Assembly: GCF_029784165.1 (NCBI RefSeq)
Contig: NC_073694.1
Coordinates: forward strand, 23,322,506 to 23,386,505
Reading direction: 5' to 3'
Length of the DNA stretch: 64,000 nt
Source: Wyeomyia smithii
Lineage: Eukaryota; Arthropoda; Insecta; Diptera; Culicidae
In this document: one piece after another, positions 1-10,669 of the stretch
Layout of the letters: each line of letters begins with the position of its first letter
Numbering within the stretch: position 1 is the stretch's first letter
The notes under the pieces: generated by a model
What the model saw: the letters and a program-made list of their open reading frames with translations, nothing else
Told to the model about the DNA's origin: nothing
The model's database searches: none
Translations under genes and position numbers: made by a program

Positions 1-764
1 GTCTATCGAACTTAAATATATTATTGGTGCCCAACTAAGTTCTAGCTTTATTTAACAATAAAAATGCAACTTTATTTTTGGGAAAAATAGATATCTATAA
101 ATCATTCATAGCGTTGTTGTAGCGTTGTAATTCGTCCCATCGTTCTGGTAGAGCCCGAATAACGATACTCTAAAGTGTTTGCGGCTGTCCACGAATCAAG
201 CCATTATTCGATGTCTTTATATGAGCAGAACTGCTGATCAGGTAGACCATGTACCATCGAACGAAAGGACTTATCATTTAAACGTTTCTATGTAAGTTTT
301 AACGACTTTGGCAGTATAATGCTGAGCGTTGTCATGCAGTAGAATCACTTTTTTGTGTCTCTGCTCTTATTGTAGCCGGTTATCGCGCAGTGCTTGGCTT
401 TATCACATCAATCGAAGTCGATACTGTTTCCCAGTGATGGTTTCGTTTGGTTTCAACAGCTCATAATAAATACGACGCTCACGTCCCTTAACTAGAAAAC
501 ATAAGAATCCCAAGATCTTTGCTTTCGAATTATTTCCAAGGCATGTAATCGCTTGGAAATGGCATTGCGGGTAACTTCTAATACCGAAGCGAGCACAGAC
601 ACACAAGGGCAGTTGTAGAAATCTAAATTACCATCTGTGAAGCGACAGAACGAATCACGACAAACATTATTTCCGAAGACTTTTTTCAACTCTCGATGCG
701 CTTCAGCCCATGTTTTCTTTAACACCTCCCGTGTATGACGGTTACTTGATACAGAATCAGACAT
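1..764 (-). pseudogene. mariner transposase remnant with central deletion
   Basis: Reading the minus strand from an ATG at 764, the start (MSDSVSSNRHTREVL) and the AEAHRELKKVFG and RNAISKRLHAL segments match the N-terminal helix-turn-helix region of mariner transposases. The frame then jumps straight to RRIYYELLKPNETITG, which in the family lies in the middle of the protein, so roughly 60-70 residues including the first catalytic Asp are missing. Further on (about 360-280) a motif like LLHDNAQHY is readable, and about 290-120 gives the C-terminal HGLPDQQF and WLDSW stretches with stops. It is about half the usual 1.3 kb element. Terminal repeats were not identified with confidence. The copy is dead; family assignment is firm, subfamily is not. 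Confidence 0.85.
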
Positions 765-804
765 TTTCACACAGCTAAAAATATATGATGCGGCTTCAAA
801 ACCA

Positions 805-1125
805 CTAGCATGTCGGAGCGATCCGTTTACCATGTATCTCAGTCAGAGATGCCAGATGTTTTTGAAAAATATCTGCAACTGCTCGAAAATCCGGGAAAAT
901 GTGCTCGAAATCTGAAAAAAATCTACCCGTTATCCGAAAAAATTTCGCTCGCGCAGTTTGCCTGCCTGTCTGTAAAAATCTGCACACATTTTTAGAAAAT
1001 CTGCGCAAATATAAGGAGACTCTGACAAAAATCCGCGGAAACTGTGGAAAAACTGCAAATATCTGCACACGGACTCAAAAAATCTGCGTTTTGCAGACAA
1101 ATCTGCACATTTGGTATCCCTGATC
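805..1125. repeat. short-period AAATCTGC-rich repeat
   Basis: The stretch is a loose array of words such as AAATCTGC, AAAATCTG and AAATCCGC at irregular spacing of about 15-30 bases. Its left part (842-875), read on the minus strand, shares about 28 of 33 bases with 28447-28478, including the block ATCTGGCATCTCTG, so it is part of a dispersed family. Open frames across it are by-products of the word composition. No gene is visible. Confidence 0.5.
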
Positions 1126-1189
1126 TCAGTTTTGTTCATGACGTTTTAGTTATGTCAAAATCGACCATATTTCATTGCTGGAGCCATCT

Positions 1190-2080
1190 ATTGACAAATA
1201 GCGGGAACTAAATGTTAATAATGTGAAGAAATGTGAAAAAGTGTCAAATTGTAGAAGAAAGGAGTTGACACTAAAATGCTGTCATCAAATGTGTCAAAAA
1301 GTGTCAAAACTGAGGAAAATATAAGCGTAAGCAAATTTAACATGAAATGTCAGAAAACCTCCGTTATACGTAAAAAAGGTGTTAAAAGTTACCAAAAATG
1401 AAGTGGAAAAGTTATTCGACGGTTTTTTTAATATCAAAAATGTTTATAGAAAGTAGAAAAAAAAATCTAAATAGAAACGAAATAGCGTTAACGAAATGTT
1501 CAAAAGTACTGCCAAACGAAATTTCCTAATAATTGAGCTTGGGGTTCACAAGTTATGGAGAGAAACGTGGTTCAAAAGCTGTTCAAAACCAAATATTTCA
1601 GAATGCGTAAAAAATAGAAGAAGTAGAGAAAAAGTATCTATGTCATTTGTTGGTTACTTCTCATACAAATTAGAACCAAAAAACACGAGAACTGTTCAAA
1701 TTTGTCGAAAGTTTGCAGAAAAACGGTCGAAAGTATTTCAACTTCAAGTACATGAAACAAATTTAAAATTATCGAAAAGAGAAAAAATTTAAAATTATCA
1801 AAAAAATCAAAAAAAAAGTTTCATTGAAATGTTCGAAAATGAAAAATATATTTTATTAAAGTGAAAAAATGTGTTCAAAAAGACGTGAACAGTACCCTAA
1901 AGTATGTAGAAAGTTTTGAAAACCATAAAAACTATCAAAAGACCGAACAAAATTCGTCGAAAGTGAGTAGAAAATATCAAAATAGTTAAAAATGTTATAA
2001 CCAACCAAAGGTTGGTTATAAAACACGACCGCAAGTTAACGTAAAATTACGACAGCCTGTTTTATGTCATTGTTTTTCTT
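1190..2080. repeat. A-rich low-complexity region
   Basis: Strongly A-rich on the plus strand, built from variants of GTCAAAA, TTCAAAA, GTAGAAA and AAAATGT. The 98-codon frame at 1496-1792 is Lys/Arg/Ser-rich and follows from this composition, so it is not called as a gene. A perfect 11 bp inverted repeat with a 3 base loop lies at 1996-2020. From 2080 to 2582 the sequence is AT-rich and I see no gene. Confidence 0.5.
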
Positions 2081-2587
2081 TCATAGATTGGGGACTACAC
2101 TCGATTAGGGTTAATCAATTTGATGGTGTGGAGCGGTAAATTTCAGTAATCTCTTAAACTCTTTTTTTCTATTAGATGATCGGTAACCTTGAAGTGAAGC
2201 GTTGTTTAATTGACTCAAAATCACAGCTGTAGGTGTACCACTTCACCGTCAAAACAAAACAAATTTTAAAAATAGACGGCAGTACAATTAAATGGCACAC
2301 GATGCACATAAAAGTACCAAATACAGAATGATAAAGAATTAATAAAGAGCATCTTGGAAAAGAAACGGGACGCGTTGCTCCCTCATTTCAGTTTCTCAAC
2401 ATTGAATGTTTTTCTTTTTTTTTAAATGGACCAAATTTTAGTATTTGAATTTTTCTATTTTTAATTCCTTTTTTTTAGCTTTTTATATTTATCTTTCTCC
2501 CTTGGTTAACATTTGACACCTATTTTTCATCCCGAAAAAGTTTCTATTCATTCAATTTATCCAATTATTCTTAATTTTATATTTCCC

Positions 2588-2778
2588 TGTTATACCTTAC
2601 GTTGTATTTACATTGACCATTAAAATGTTACCACCTTTTGAGAAGTAAAATGTTGCTACTTTTTTGTATACTCTCTTGAAAAAAGATAACTGTAAAATTA
2701 CCGAGTAATAAGAGATTACCGAGTAAGTATATTAATGTTTAAACTACCGAAATTCTGCCTCTTGGCCATCGATCAACA
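2588..2778 (+). repeat. 5' LTR of Mag-lineage element (191 bp)
   Basis: Starts TGTTATACC and ends GATCAACA. It matches the 3' LTR except for a few substitutions and for an internal block: GAGATTACCGAGTAA here replaces about 45 bases present in the 3' copy. TG...CA ends and the flanking TTCCC duplication fix the boundaries. Confidence 0.85.
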
Positions 2779-2792
2779 GTTGTCGACCGAGG

Positions 2793-3602
2793 ATGTTAAA
2801 TGCGAACCGTGAAGAAGCCGCTGGTGATGAAAATCCAGCGAATGCTGCTGTTGCTACTGCGCCGGTTGCGATGCAATCGTCGTTTACAATCGATCCGTTT
2901 GACCGTCATCGTATGACGTGGTCACGATGGGTTGAACGTTTGGAAGGTGCTTTCGTTTTGTTTGGCGTCCATCAAGAAACCAAACTCTACATGCTGCTGC
3001 ACTTCATGGGAGGTGAAACATACGACGTTGTGTGTGACAAACTTGCTCCTGAGAAACCACAGAGGAAAACGTATGCTGAAATAGTACGTGTTCTTGAGGC
3101 TCATTTTAATCCGGAACCGTTGGAGATTTTAGAAAATTTTCGCTTCAAGAGTCGTAAGCAAGGAGAGGACCGTCCGGAGGAAACAATAGACGAATACTTG
3201 ATAGCATTGCGGAAATTGGCTATCACCTGCAATTTCGGAGAGTACCTGAATACTGCTCTGCGTAACCAACTTGTTTTCGGATTGAAGGACAGAACTATAC
3301 AGTCCAGATTGCTAGAAGTACAAAACCTTACTTTGGAGCGGGCGCGGGAAATTGCCGTGTCGATGGAACTTTCGTCAAAAGGGGGCCGAGAGATTCAATC
3401 GAGACAAGGAAAACCAGAAATCAACCTGGTAGAACAAAAAAAGTTTAATGCTGCGAAAAGTAAGTTAACCCATACAAATAAAAATGTAAATAAAGATAAA
3501 TCCGGATCAGGAAAAAAGGAGAGTGCTTCCGTTGCGGAAACCCCTAACATTTTGCGAATAAATGCCCGCACATTCAAACTATGTGCAATTACTGCAAACT
3601 GA
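2793..3602 (+). CDS. gag: Gag polyprotein of Mag-lineage retrotransposon
   Basis: The frame runs 269 codons from the first ATG after the LTR. Residues about 30-190 (starting near FDRHRMTWSRWVERLEGAF and running through a WVERL...HFMGGETYDVV...LEAHFNP pattern) match the retrotransposon Gag capsid domain. A basic Lys/Asn-rich tail follows. Gag would assemble the particle that packages element RNA. The 0-frame product ends at 3600-3602, but the zinc knuckles are only readable after a -1 shift at 3512-3518, so a Gag-Pol fusion is the expected second product. The capsid part is intact in this copy. I am confident of the family; expression is unknown. Confidence 0.85.
   Translation: MLNANREEAAGDENPANAAVATAPVAMQSSFTIDPFDRHRMTWSRWVERLEGAFVLFGVHQETKLYMLLHFMGGETYDVVCDKLAPEKPQRKTYAEIVRVLEAHFNPEPLEILENFRFKSRKQGEDRPEETIDEYLIALRKLAITCNFGEYLNTALRNQLVFGLKDRTIQSRLLEVQNLTLERAREIAVSMELSSKGGREIQSRQGKPEINLVEQKKFNAAKSKLTHTNKNVNKDKSGSGKKESASVAETPNILRINARTFKLCAITAN
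3512..3539 (+). promoter_or_regulatory. -1 ribosomal frameshift signal at gag/pol junction
   Basis: Positions 3512-3518 read A AAA AAG in the gag frame, a canonical -1 slippery heptamer. A slip there enters exactly the pol frame (next codon 3518-3520). Eight bases downstream, 3527-3539 form a perfect 5 bp hairpin (TTCCG, loop TTG, CGGAA), the spacing typical of stimulatory structures. Seen directly; function is inferred from known retroelement frameshift sites. Confidence 0.6.
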
Positions 3603-6280
3603 AAGGCCATTTGCAGAAGGTGTGTCTGAAAGCAAAAAAAGAAAAAAGTACAAAGTCAGAAACACATTTACTAGAGGAAAATAATCCTGTTGCAGGCTGT
3701 AATTCGAACGATATCGTCACACTGGAAGAAATTTGCAAGTTAGAGGAAACCAGTAGAACAACTGTCTCTAAATTTCACTTAGACATGAAGGTGAATAATG
3801 TTACTGTTCGTTTCGAAGTGGATACCGGTGCTCCAGTTACGATTATCAGTACGGAAGATAAGAAAAAAATCTTTCCTGAAGCGAATCTGTTGCCGTCTGA
3901 TCTTGAGTTGGTGAGCTATTGTAATAGTCGTATCAACGTTAAAGGTATGCTAAAAGTTGAAGCCGAATATCGAGGAAAATTATTTTTGTTGCCATTATAT
4001 GTATCAAATATACGAAAACAACCGTTGTTAGGCCGACAATGGATTACAGGGATGAAAATTGATCTTAACGATGTAGCGTTCGTTTGTGTTCATACATTGG
4101 ACAGTACTTCTGCTAATACCCTAACGAAAATTACTCCAGTTAATATTAGATTATTGGTGGAAAAGTATGCTAACATTTATGACAAATCTATTGGAAAAAT
4201 TGAAGGTTTGCAAGCAAAATTGAGTTTGAAACCAAATGCAAGGCCAGTGTACATAGAAGCGCGTCAAGTTCCATTTTCTTTGAGAGATGCTGTTGAGAAG
4301 GAACTCGACATACTTGTCCAGAACGGGGTGTTGGAGAAAGTGAACCACAGTAGATGGGCTACACCGATTGTCCCAATTTTGAAGTCCAACAATAGAGTAA
4401 GATTATGCGGTGATTATAAAGTAACGGTGAATCCTAACCTGGAAATTGACGACCATCCAGTACCGACGATAGAAGAACTTTTCGCTAACGTTGCAGGAGG
4501 AGAAAAGTTCACCAAAATCGATTTAACTCAAGCCTATCTACAATTAGAGGTTGAGGAGGGTGATCGTGAAGTACTAACACTAAGTACGCACAAAGGTTTG
4601 TACCGACCAACACGTTTGATGTATGGTATTGCATCTGCGCCTGCTATTTGGCAGAGATTAATGGAGCAAGTGTTGAACGGGATTCCGGGAGTTACAGTTT
4701 TCTTGGATGATATTCGTGTCACGGGACCAAATGATTTAATTCATCTGCAACGACTAGAAGATGTACTAAAACGGCTAAGTTCATACAATATGCGAATTAA
4801 TTTGGAGAAATGTCAGTTTTTCGAAAACGCGATCGAATACTGTGGATATTTGATTGACAAAGTTGGCATTCACAAAGTCCCGGGAAAAATCGACGCTGTT
4901 CAAAACATGCCTATACCGAAAAACAAAGATCAAGTTCGTTCTTTCGTAGGTTTAGTGAATTACTACGGAAGGTTTTTCCCGAACCTGAGTACAACGTTGT
5001 ATCCGCTTAACAATCTCCTGAAAAATACTGTTCCTTTCGTATGGTCGAAGGAATGCGATGAGGCATTTAACAAAATTAAGTGTGAAATGCAGTCGGAGAA
5101 GATTTTAGCACACTACGATTCTACATTACCACTAGTACTTGCTACGGATGCATCACCATATGGAGTCGGTGCAGTGCTTAGTCATGTATTTTCAGATGGT
5201 TCAGAGCGACCAATCCAATACGCTTCCCAAACACTTAACGCTACGCAACAAGCATATAAACAAATTGACCGAGAAGCCTATGCAATAATCTTCGGAGTTC
5301 GCAAATTTTACCAATACCTCTACGGCAAGAAGTTCACTCTTGTCACGGACAATGAACCGCTAAAGCAAATATTTTCTGATACCAAAGGACTCCCGAAGAT
5401 GTCCGCCCTTATAATGCAGCACTATGCAACATTTTTACAATCTTTCAATTTCAAGATCCAATTTCGTCCTACAAACCAGCACGCAAACGCTGACGCATTT
5501 TCAAGATTGCCTTTGAAGAATAGTACGCCCGATGCAACTGTTGAGGAAACAGACTATGTGGAGGTAAATATCATAGAAACACTGCCGTTAACTGTTGCTG
5601 AACTTGCGAAAGCTACTGCAATGGATACTACTGTTAAGACACTAGTGCAAGGGTTGCAGAATGGTAAATCCGTGGAGCCTAAAGATCGTTTTGGTGTTGA
5701 CCAAGTGGAGTTTACTCTGCAGAAAGGTTGTGTCATGCGGGGAATCAGAGTATACGTTCCTCCGAGCTTGCGAGACAAAGTGTTGAATGAACTACATTCA
5801 ACTCATTTTGGAATTACTAGATTGAAGACTCTTGCTCGTGGTTACGTTTGGTGGGAAAGAATAGATAAAAACATTGAGGACGTGGTGCGAAATTGTAGTT
5901 TGTGTCAGTCAACTCGAGCTGAGCCGTCCAAAGTACCAACGCATTGTTGGGAGACACCTGCGAAGCCGTTTGAACGAGTACACGTTGACTTTGCTGGACC
6001 GTTTATGAATGTTTACTTTATCGTGTTCGTTGATGCCTACACAAAGTGGCCAGAAGTGCGAATCCTGAATAACATAACAACTAACACAACGATCCAGGTG
6101 TGTCGTGAATATTTTTGTACATATGGAATTCCTTCTGTGCTCGTATCTGATCACGGTGTGCAGTTCACATCGGAACAGTTTCAAAGATTTTTGCGAATGA
6201 ACGGTGTTTATCATAAAATGGGCGCACCGTATCACCCTGCGACGAATGGGCAAGCAGAGAGGTTCGATCGCCGTCGATGA
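3518..6280 (+). pseudogene. pol: pol (PR-RT-RNase H-integrase) of Mag-lineage element, inactivated
   Basis: After the frameshift site the frame holds a first CCHC knuckle interrupted by TAA at 3545-3547, then a second knuckle (CNYCKLKGHLQKVC). From 3581 the frame is open for 899 codons. Protease shows FEVDTGAPVTII. RT shows FLDDI near codon 373 (FLDD in place of the common YLDD). RNase H shows LATDASPYG near codon 519. Integrase keeps the HHCC finger (HFG...CSLC near 742-770) and the D, D, E positions (VDFAGPF, VSDHGVQF, GQAERF). The frame stops at 6278-6280, just after the integrase Glu, where a deletion has joined the sequence to a later part of integrase in another frame. The product would copy and insert the element; this copy cannot make it intact. 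Confidence 0.88.
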
Positions 6281-6831
6281 TGCTTTACAACCGTCAAATC
6301 CGTTCGCGATTGGATATCATGATTCCTGAAGCTGCGAATGCTGCCAAAACGGAACAGAGGAAGTGTCGTGATCTTCAAGAGGGGGCGAGAGTTGCTGCGA
6401 GAGATTATTTAGATAAAGCAAAGTGGAAGTTCGGAAAAATTCTGAACAAATTGGGTGAGTTGCATTATGAGATACTACTGGATAATGGAAGGATTTGGAA
6501 GCGCCACATAGATCAGCTGCGAAAAGTTGGTTCAAACTTGGTAACTGACAAATCTGTACCTGTCACCAGAGTACTTTGAAGATCCTGAACCGCTTAGTGC
6601 TCCCGATCAGACATTTGTTGACCCCACCCCTGCGGTGCCTATACCAACCAATTCACAGCAGAGACCTGCGATATCAACAGCCCCGATTAAGATTGAAGGT
6701 AGGCAAGATTCTGTTATACCCGTTTCGGTATCTGCGAGATGCTCCGAAGACCAGTCTATCCAGGAGACATATCAGTCGCCGAGAAAATCTGGAAGAGTTA
6801 TTCGGCCACCGAGGAAGTTGGACCTATGAAG
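6277..6831 (+). pseudogene. integrase C-terminal remnant of the same element
   Basis: After the deletion the frame starting near 6277 reads NRQIRSRLDIM and then a chromo/GPY-like segment (YEILLDNGRIWKRHIDQLRKV), the usual end of Ty3/gypsy integrase. Near 6550 the reading shifts to the next frame and continues to SGRVIRPPRKLDL with a stop at about 6827-6829. About 100 codons expected between the integrase Glu and this segment are missing. Not a separate gene. Confidence 0.75.
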
Positions 6832-6841
6832 AAGATTTCGC

Positions 6842-6854
6842 AAGGAGGGAAGAG
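6842..6854 (+). other. polypurine tract before 3' LTR
   Basis: AAGGAGGGAAGAG, a pure purine run directly before the 3' LTR start at 6856, in the position where plus-strand synthesis is primed in LTR retroelements. Confidence 0.6.
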
Positions 6855-6855
6855 C

Positions 6856-7078
6856 TGTTATACCTTACGTTGTATTTACATTGACCATTAAAATGTTACC
6901 ACCTTTTGAGAAGTAAAATGTTGCTACCTTTTAGTATACTCTCTTGAAAAAAAGATAACTGTAAAATTACCGAGTAATAAATTGGACGCCATTTGTAGAG
7001 CACAAATTAAATACAGTTTTGCCAAGTATATTAATGTTTAAACTACCGAAATACTGCCTCTTGGCCATCGATACAACA
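6856..7078 (+). repeat. 3' LTR of Mag-lineage element (223 bp)
   Basis: Begins TGTTATACC, ends ATACAACA, followed by the TTCCC target duplication. It is 32 bases longer than the 5' LTR because of a block around 6982-7023 that the 5' copy lacks. Confidence 0.85.
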
Positions 7079-7129
7079 TTCCCTTAAATTGTTTTTCTCC
7101 AAGTTGTACTATCCATTCTGTTTTAATCT

Positions 7130-8480
7130 TTGCCTTTCTCCTAGAAAGGTATAGCAATCACTGGAAAAACCAAAGGTAAGTGCTCCAAAGGGTCGAAACT
7201 CGTATATCAATCGACTTAGTTTGACGAGCTGAGCATTTTCTGTATGTGTGTGTGTAACGCTCGCCCAATCTCACTCGATTTTCTCAGAGATGGCTGGACC
7301 GATCTTCATGAAATTAATTGCAAATGAGAGGTCTATATGCCCCATAAGACCCTATTGAATTTTAATGCAATCGGATCTTTAGTTTATAGGTTATGTTCAA
7401 AAATGTGAAAAACAGGAAACATCAATATCTCAGAAACTACTCAACCGATTTTAACTACTACGAGCTACTTTAAAAACCCTTAAATTTTGAGTTTCATGAA
7501 GATTGAACGTGTGGTTCAGAAGTTATTTAAAGAAACGTGTTCTGGAGAGTGTTTAATCTCACTCAGAGATGTTTCTCAGAGATGGCTGAACCGATTTCCA
7601 CAGAATCAGTGTCATTTGGAAGGTCTAATTACCCCATAAGACCCTATTGATTTTTTTGCAATCGGATCATTACTTTGCTTGTTATGTTTAAAAATGTGAA
7701 ATCTAGCTATGAAAAGAAACATATTCCGAAGAATACATAAACTCACTCACTTTCCTCAGAGATGGCTGAACCGATTTTCACGAAATCAGTGTCAAATGAA
7801 AGATCTAGCTGACACATAACACCCTATTGAATTTTACTGTAATCAAACTGTAACTTCGTCTGTAATGTACCGAATTGTGAAAATCACGAAACTTCATTAT
7901 CTCAGAAAGTACACAACCGATTTGATCAATAGTATTATCAGATGAACGGGCTAGTTAAGGGTTAACTGATGAATTATGATTTAACACGTGGTTTCAAAGT
8001 TTGGCTGTCCTATACGTTCCCATTTCATTTGATTATAATCGAACTAAGCAACCGTTATGTATTAAATTGTTAATAAAACAAGAAATTCTATTATCTCAAA
8101 GATTATACGACTTATTTGAACATAACTAGTGTCATACGAACGAGTCATCTCTCAAACTTACAAATAACAAACTTCATAACAATTTGATATGTGGCTCAAA
8201 AGTTATGGAAAGAAAAGAAATTCAAAGGCTATTTAAAACTATACCTGCTTTGATTGATATATGTGGTCGCATAATTTAAATGTGGTATCGTACCATTTGA
8301 ATGTTTCCGGTAGCGCTCGTGATTGAATTGTTCGAAATTAAGATTACAACTATTACAACATCATTATTTTAGAACCCAAAAAGTGAATACAAATTTATTG
8401 GATTGTAGCGTTCCTGTAAATCTATTTTTACAAATAATAAGTTTGAATGAGAAAGGCAGGGTCTGACCACTAGGTGAATT
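7130..8480. repeat. dispersed repeat with GCCTTTCTC ends and internal modules
   Basis: The ends carry GCCTTTCTC (about 7132) and its complement GAGAAAGGC (about 8451), which may be short terminal inverted repeats. Inside, a module of roughly 100 bases (CTCAGAGATGGCTGAACCGAT ... CCATAAGACCCTATTGA ... AATCGGAT) occurs at about 7280-7380, 7570-7670 and 7750-7850, with weaker copies after 7900. Each module is followed by a TTATGTTCAAAAATGTGAAA-like spacer. No coding frame is present. From memory, this type of sequence is common in Aedes-type genomes; it is probably non-autonomous. 8480-8915 is AT-rich with nothing I can name. Confidence 0.55.
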
Positions 8481-8956
8481 AATTTAGGTTTTTCGTTTCA
8501 TCTTAAGTATTAGTCCTTTGCAGAGCTGCGAAATTTCGAAACCACAAAATGAAAATCACACAACAGCAATTTCATTCTCTCAATTTGAAACTCATTCTCT
8601 TAATTTGAAACTCAATATTGAGTGTCACCCGTTTCAACTCTCAATAAAAATTATGTCAGTGAAAAAAATAATATTGGACAAGAAAATGTTGAAATTATTT
8701 GATCTGAGCCGATCTATTGCATAAAGTCGATGAAATAGATAAGCATCTAGGGTATAACTGCTTCTAGTGGAGCACTTAGTAGTGTAGCTGCATATTTTGC
8801 AAGAATAAGTGTAAATATCTCAACTGAATTAAGTATTTCATTATGTAAAAACATGAAGTAACATGTTCCTATAGTTCCTTATAATAAAAGAAATAAATCA
8901 TCGCTGCAGTTTCCTTTAATGGGCCACCGTTTCCTAATTTGGACCACAAAAGTTTC

Positions 8957-9388
8957 CTAATTTGGGCCAGGTCTACTTGAATAATTTTCTAATTCACTGT
9001 ATAACAGGTAGTTGTGAACAATTGCACCATGCCGCAGATTGCTTCCAATTATTCCAAGGACCATCCATGTGGCTGTTTTTACTCGCTTCGTAGTCAATCC
9101 TCCAAAGTAATTCTGAATATTTCGTACGAGCCTTGAAAGACGAGGATTTTTTGAGATGAATCTTGCAACTGTAGACTGCCGCTGCCGCCTTTTCGAAATG
9201 GGGAATCCTTTACAAAGCAGCTGGTTTTCCTTTTTGGTGGTTCTCCTGACCACTTCCTGCTTGCACGGAAAATTACGGTGGATCGTGGAAGCTTCTCTAA
9301 TCGAAACACCACTTTTTATTGCTTGGAGACACTCAGTAACAGCTGCTTCAGTATATTTTTTTTCACAATTTTTTGGCGTTTTTCGCAT
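8957..9388 (-). pseudogene. pogo/Tigger-like transposase N-terminal remnant
   Basis: The minus-strand frame from 9388 begins MRKTPKNCEKKYTEAAVTEC and continues LQAIKSGVSIREAS, the Psq/CENP-B type helix-turn-helix that opens pogo/Tigger transposases. After about residue 40 the match drops out of frame: neighbouring frames give GKPAALL and then KGFPIS, both pieces of the second DNA-binding domain. So at least one frameshift is present and no DDE domain follows. At the 3' side (8917-8968) the words TTTCCTAATTTGG and GGGCCA occur twice. A decayed fragment, not a host gene. Confidence 0.6.
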
Positions 9389-9419
9389 TTTAGCTGCAAC
9401 TTGTTACAATAACACGATC

Positions 9420-10560
9420 GTAACACATCTATGGTAACCAGTGCTGAGAATATTCGCTGTCATGATATTCAAAAGCAGCGATTGATAATCATACTACCCA
9501 TGCGACCGTTGATATTCATGATACCAAACAACCGATGAACACCGACAAGATAAACTTCAACACTCGTGTTGATATTTTAATCGTCAAAAAAGAAAATTAT
9601 ATCAAAATAGTGAAATTCAAAATTACCTTAATTCGACCATTTATACTGTACTGGGCAGTGTACAGCGTCTGAACAGATTTGCACTACTTGGATTGATAAT
9701 CACCGAAGCTTCTTTGAGTATCATTACGAGGCCTTTGATATTCATTCCACAGTTCTGCCACTGAACATGAGAAACGATATTCATGCATCGTCGCAATGAA
9801 CATAGGTTACTGAGTTGCATCAGAGAATAAATGTGCTGACACTGAGATTAATTCAATTCATCTACTCATGAATAAACTTTGATATTCTAAGGCATTGATG
9901 GTAACTATGATTCGCTGTGTTACTTCGATGTAAATAAAAGTTTAGGTACTCAGCGACACAGCGTGCTGATCGCTCTGATGTCGAAATAAGGAAAAGAGTA
10001 CTCTTTTTACCATAAATTGGACCACTTATTTTTTTTTCAATTTTTAAGTGTTTTTCTAGTGAAATTCATTGCTTATCTTTTAAAGACACTATTATTCTAC
10101 CCGTTCATCAAAAATCTGGTAATTTTCGCTCGGAAAGTGTGATGTCAGTTCAGTTTTTGGTAAAACCGATTCTTAACGATTCGTTACCGAACCATGGCAA
10201 ATCAGGTAGCTGTTATTAAAAGACATTTTTTACAGCTTCAATTGAGAATATTATAGTAAACGTCAGTTGCAACATTGCTGGTGAAGAACATTATTGACAT
10301 TGTCAAAGAACCTATCAAAATAATTATTTACTTAAGTCAACTTAAGTATATTTATCATGTGTCATTTGGTAAAAGGTGTTCAGGTGGTCCACTAAGTGGA
10401 AGTGGAACACATAAGCATGGCTAGAACAACAGAGCGCTGGTGAAATCGCAGTAATCAGTGTTACCACTGTCAACTGATTGAAGTTGGGAGTAACTTCATT
10501 TTCAGCTCGTTCGTGCTGAAATTGATATTCACAGTTTTTAACTTCGACTGATATTCTGTT
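9420..10560. repeat. GATATTCAT-rich interspersed sequence, no gene
   Basis: Between about 9450 and 9920, and again at 10520-10560, the words GATATTCA and GATAATCAT recur about ten times together with CTGAAC/ACTGAG words. No reading frame or clear terminal repeats are visible. 9960-10470 is otherwise unassigned. Confidence 0.3.
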
Positions 10561-10669
10561 GCTGACAGTTCATGGGTTTACCTTTACACGTACTGACGAA
10601 ACTACGCATGCAGCATCAATCATATTAACCCATGAGTCAGCAGAAAAAAAATTGACAGCTCTAACCGTG

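Larger units (their letters stand above)
2583..7083 (+). mobile_element. Mag-lineage Ty3/gypsy LTR retrotransposon, defective copy
   Basis: Two direct repeats beginning TGTTATACCTTACG and ending in CA enclose gag and pol. The element is flanked by TTCCC on both sides (2583-2587 and 7079-7083), a 5 bp target duplication. Two CCHC knuckles in Gag, the PR-RT-RNase H-integrase order, a GRVIRPPRKL tail and the RT wording (VNYYGRFFPNLS) place it in the Mag lineage of Ty3/gypsy. Defects seen: a stop in the first zinc knuckle, a deletion in integrase with frame loss, and a later frameshift. The leader between 5' LTR and gag ATG is only 14 bases. The primer binding site is not recognisable to me. Confidence 0.9.

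Noticed and set aside
8917..10030. Terminal repeats of a pogo element at 8920 and 10010 (GGACCAC words)
   Set aside because: The two words are in the same orientation, not inverted, so they do not define element ends.
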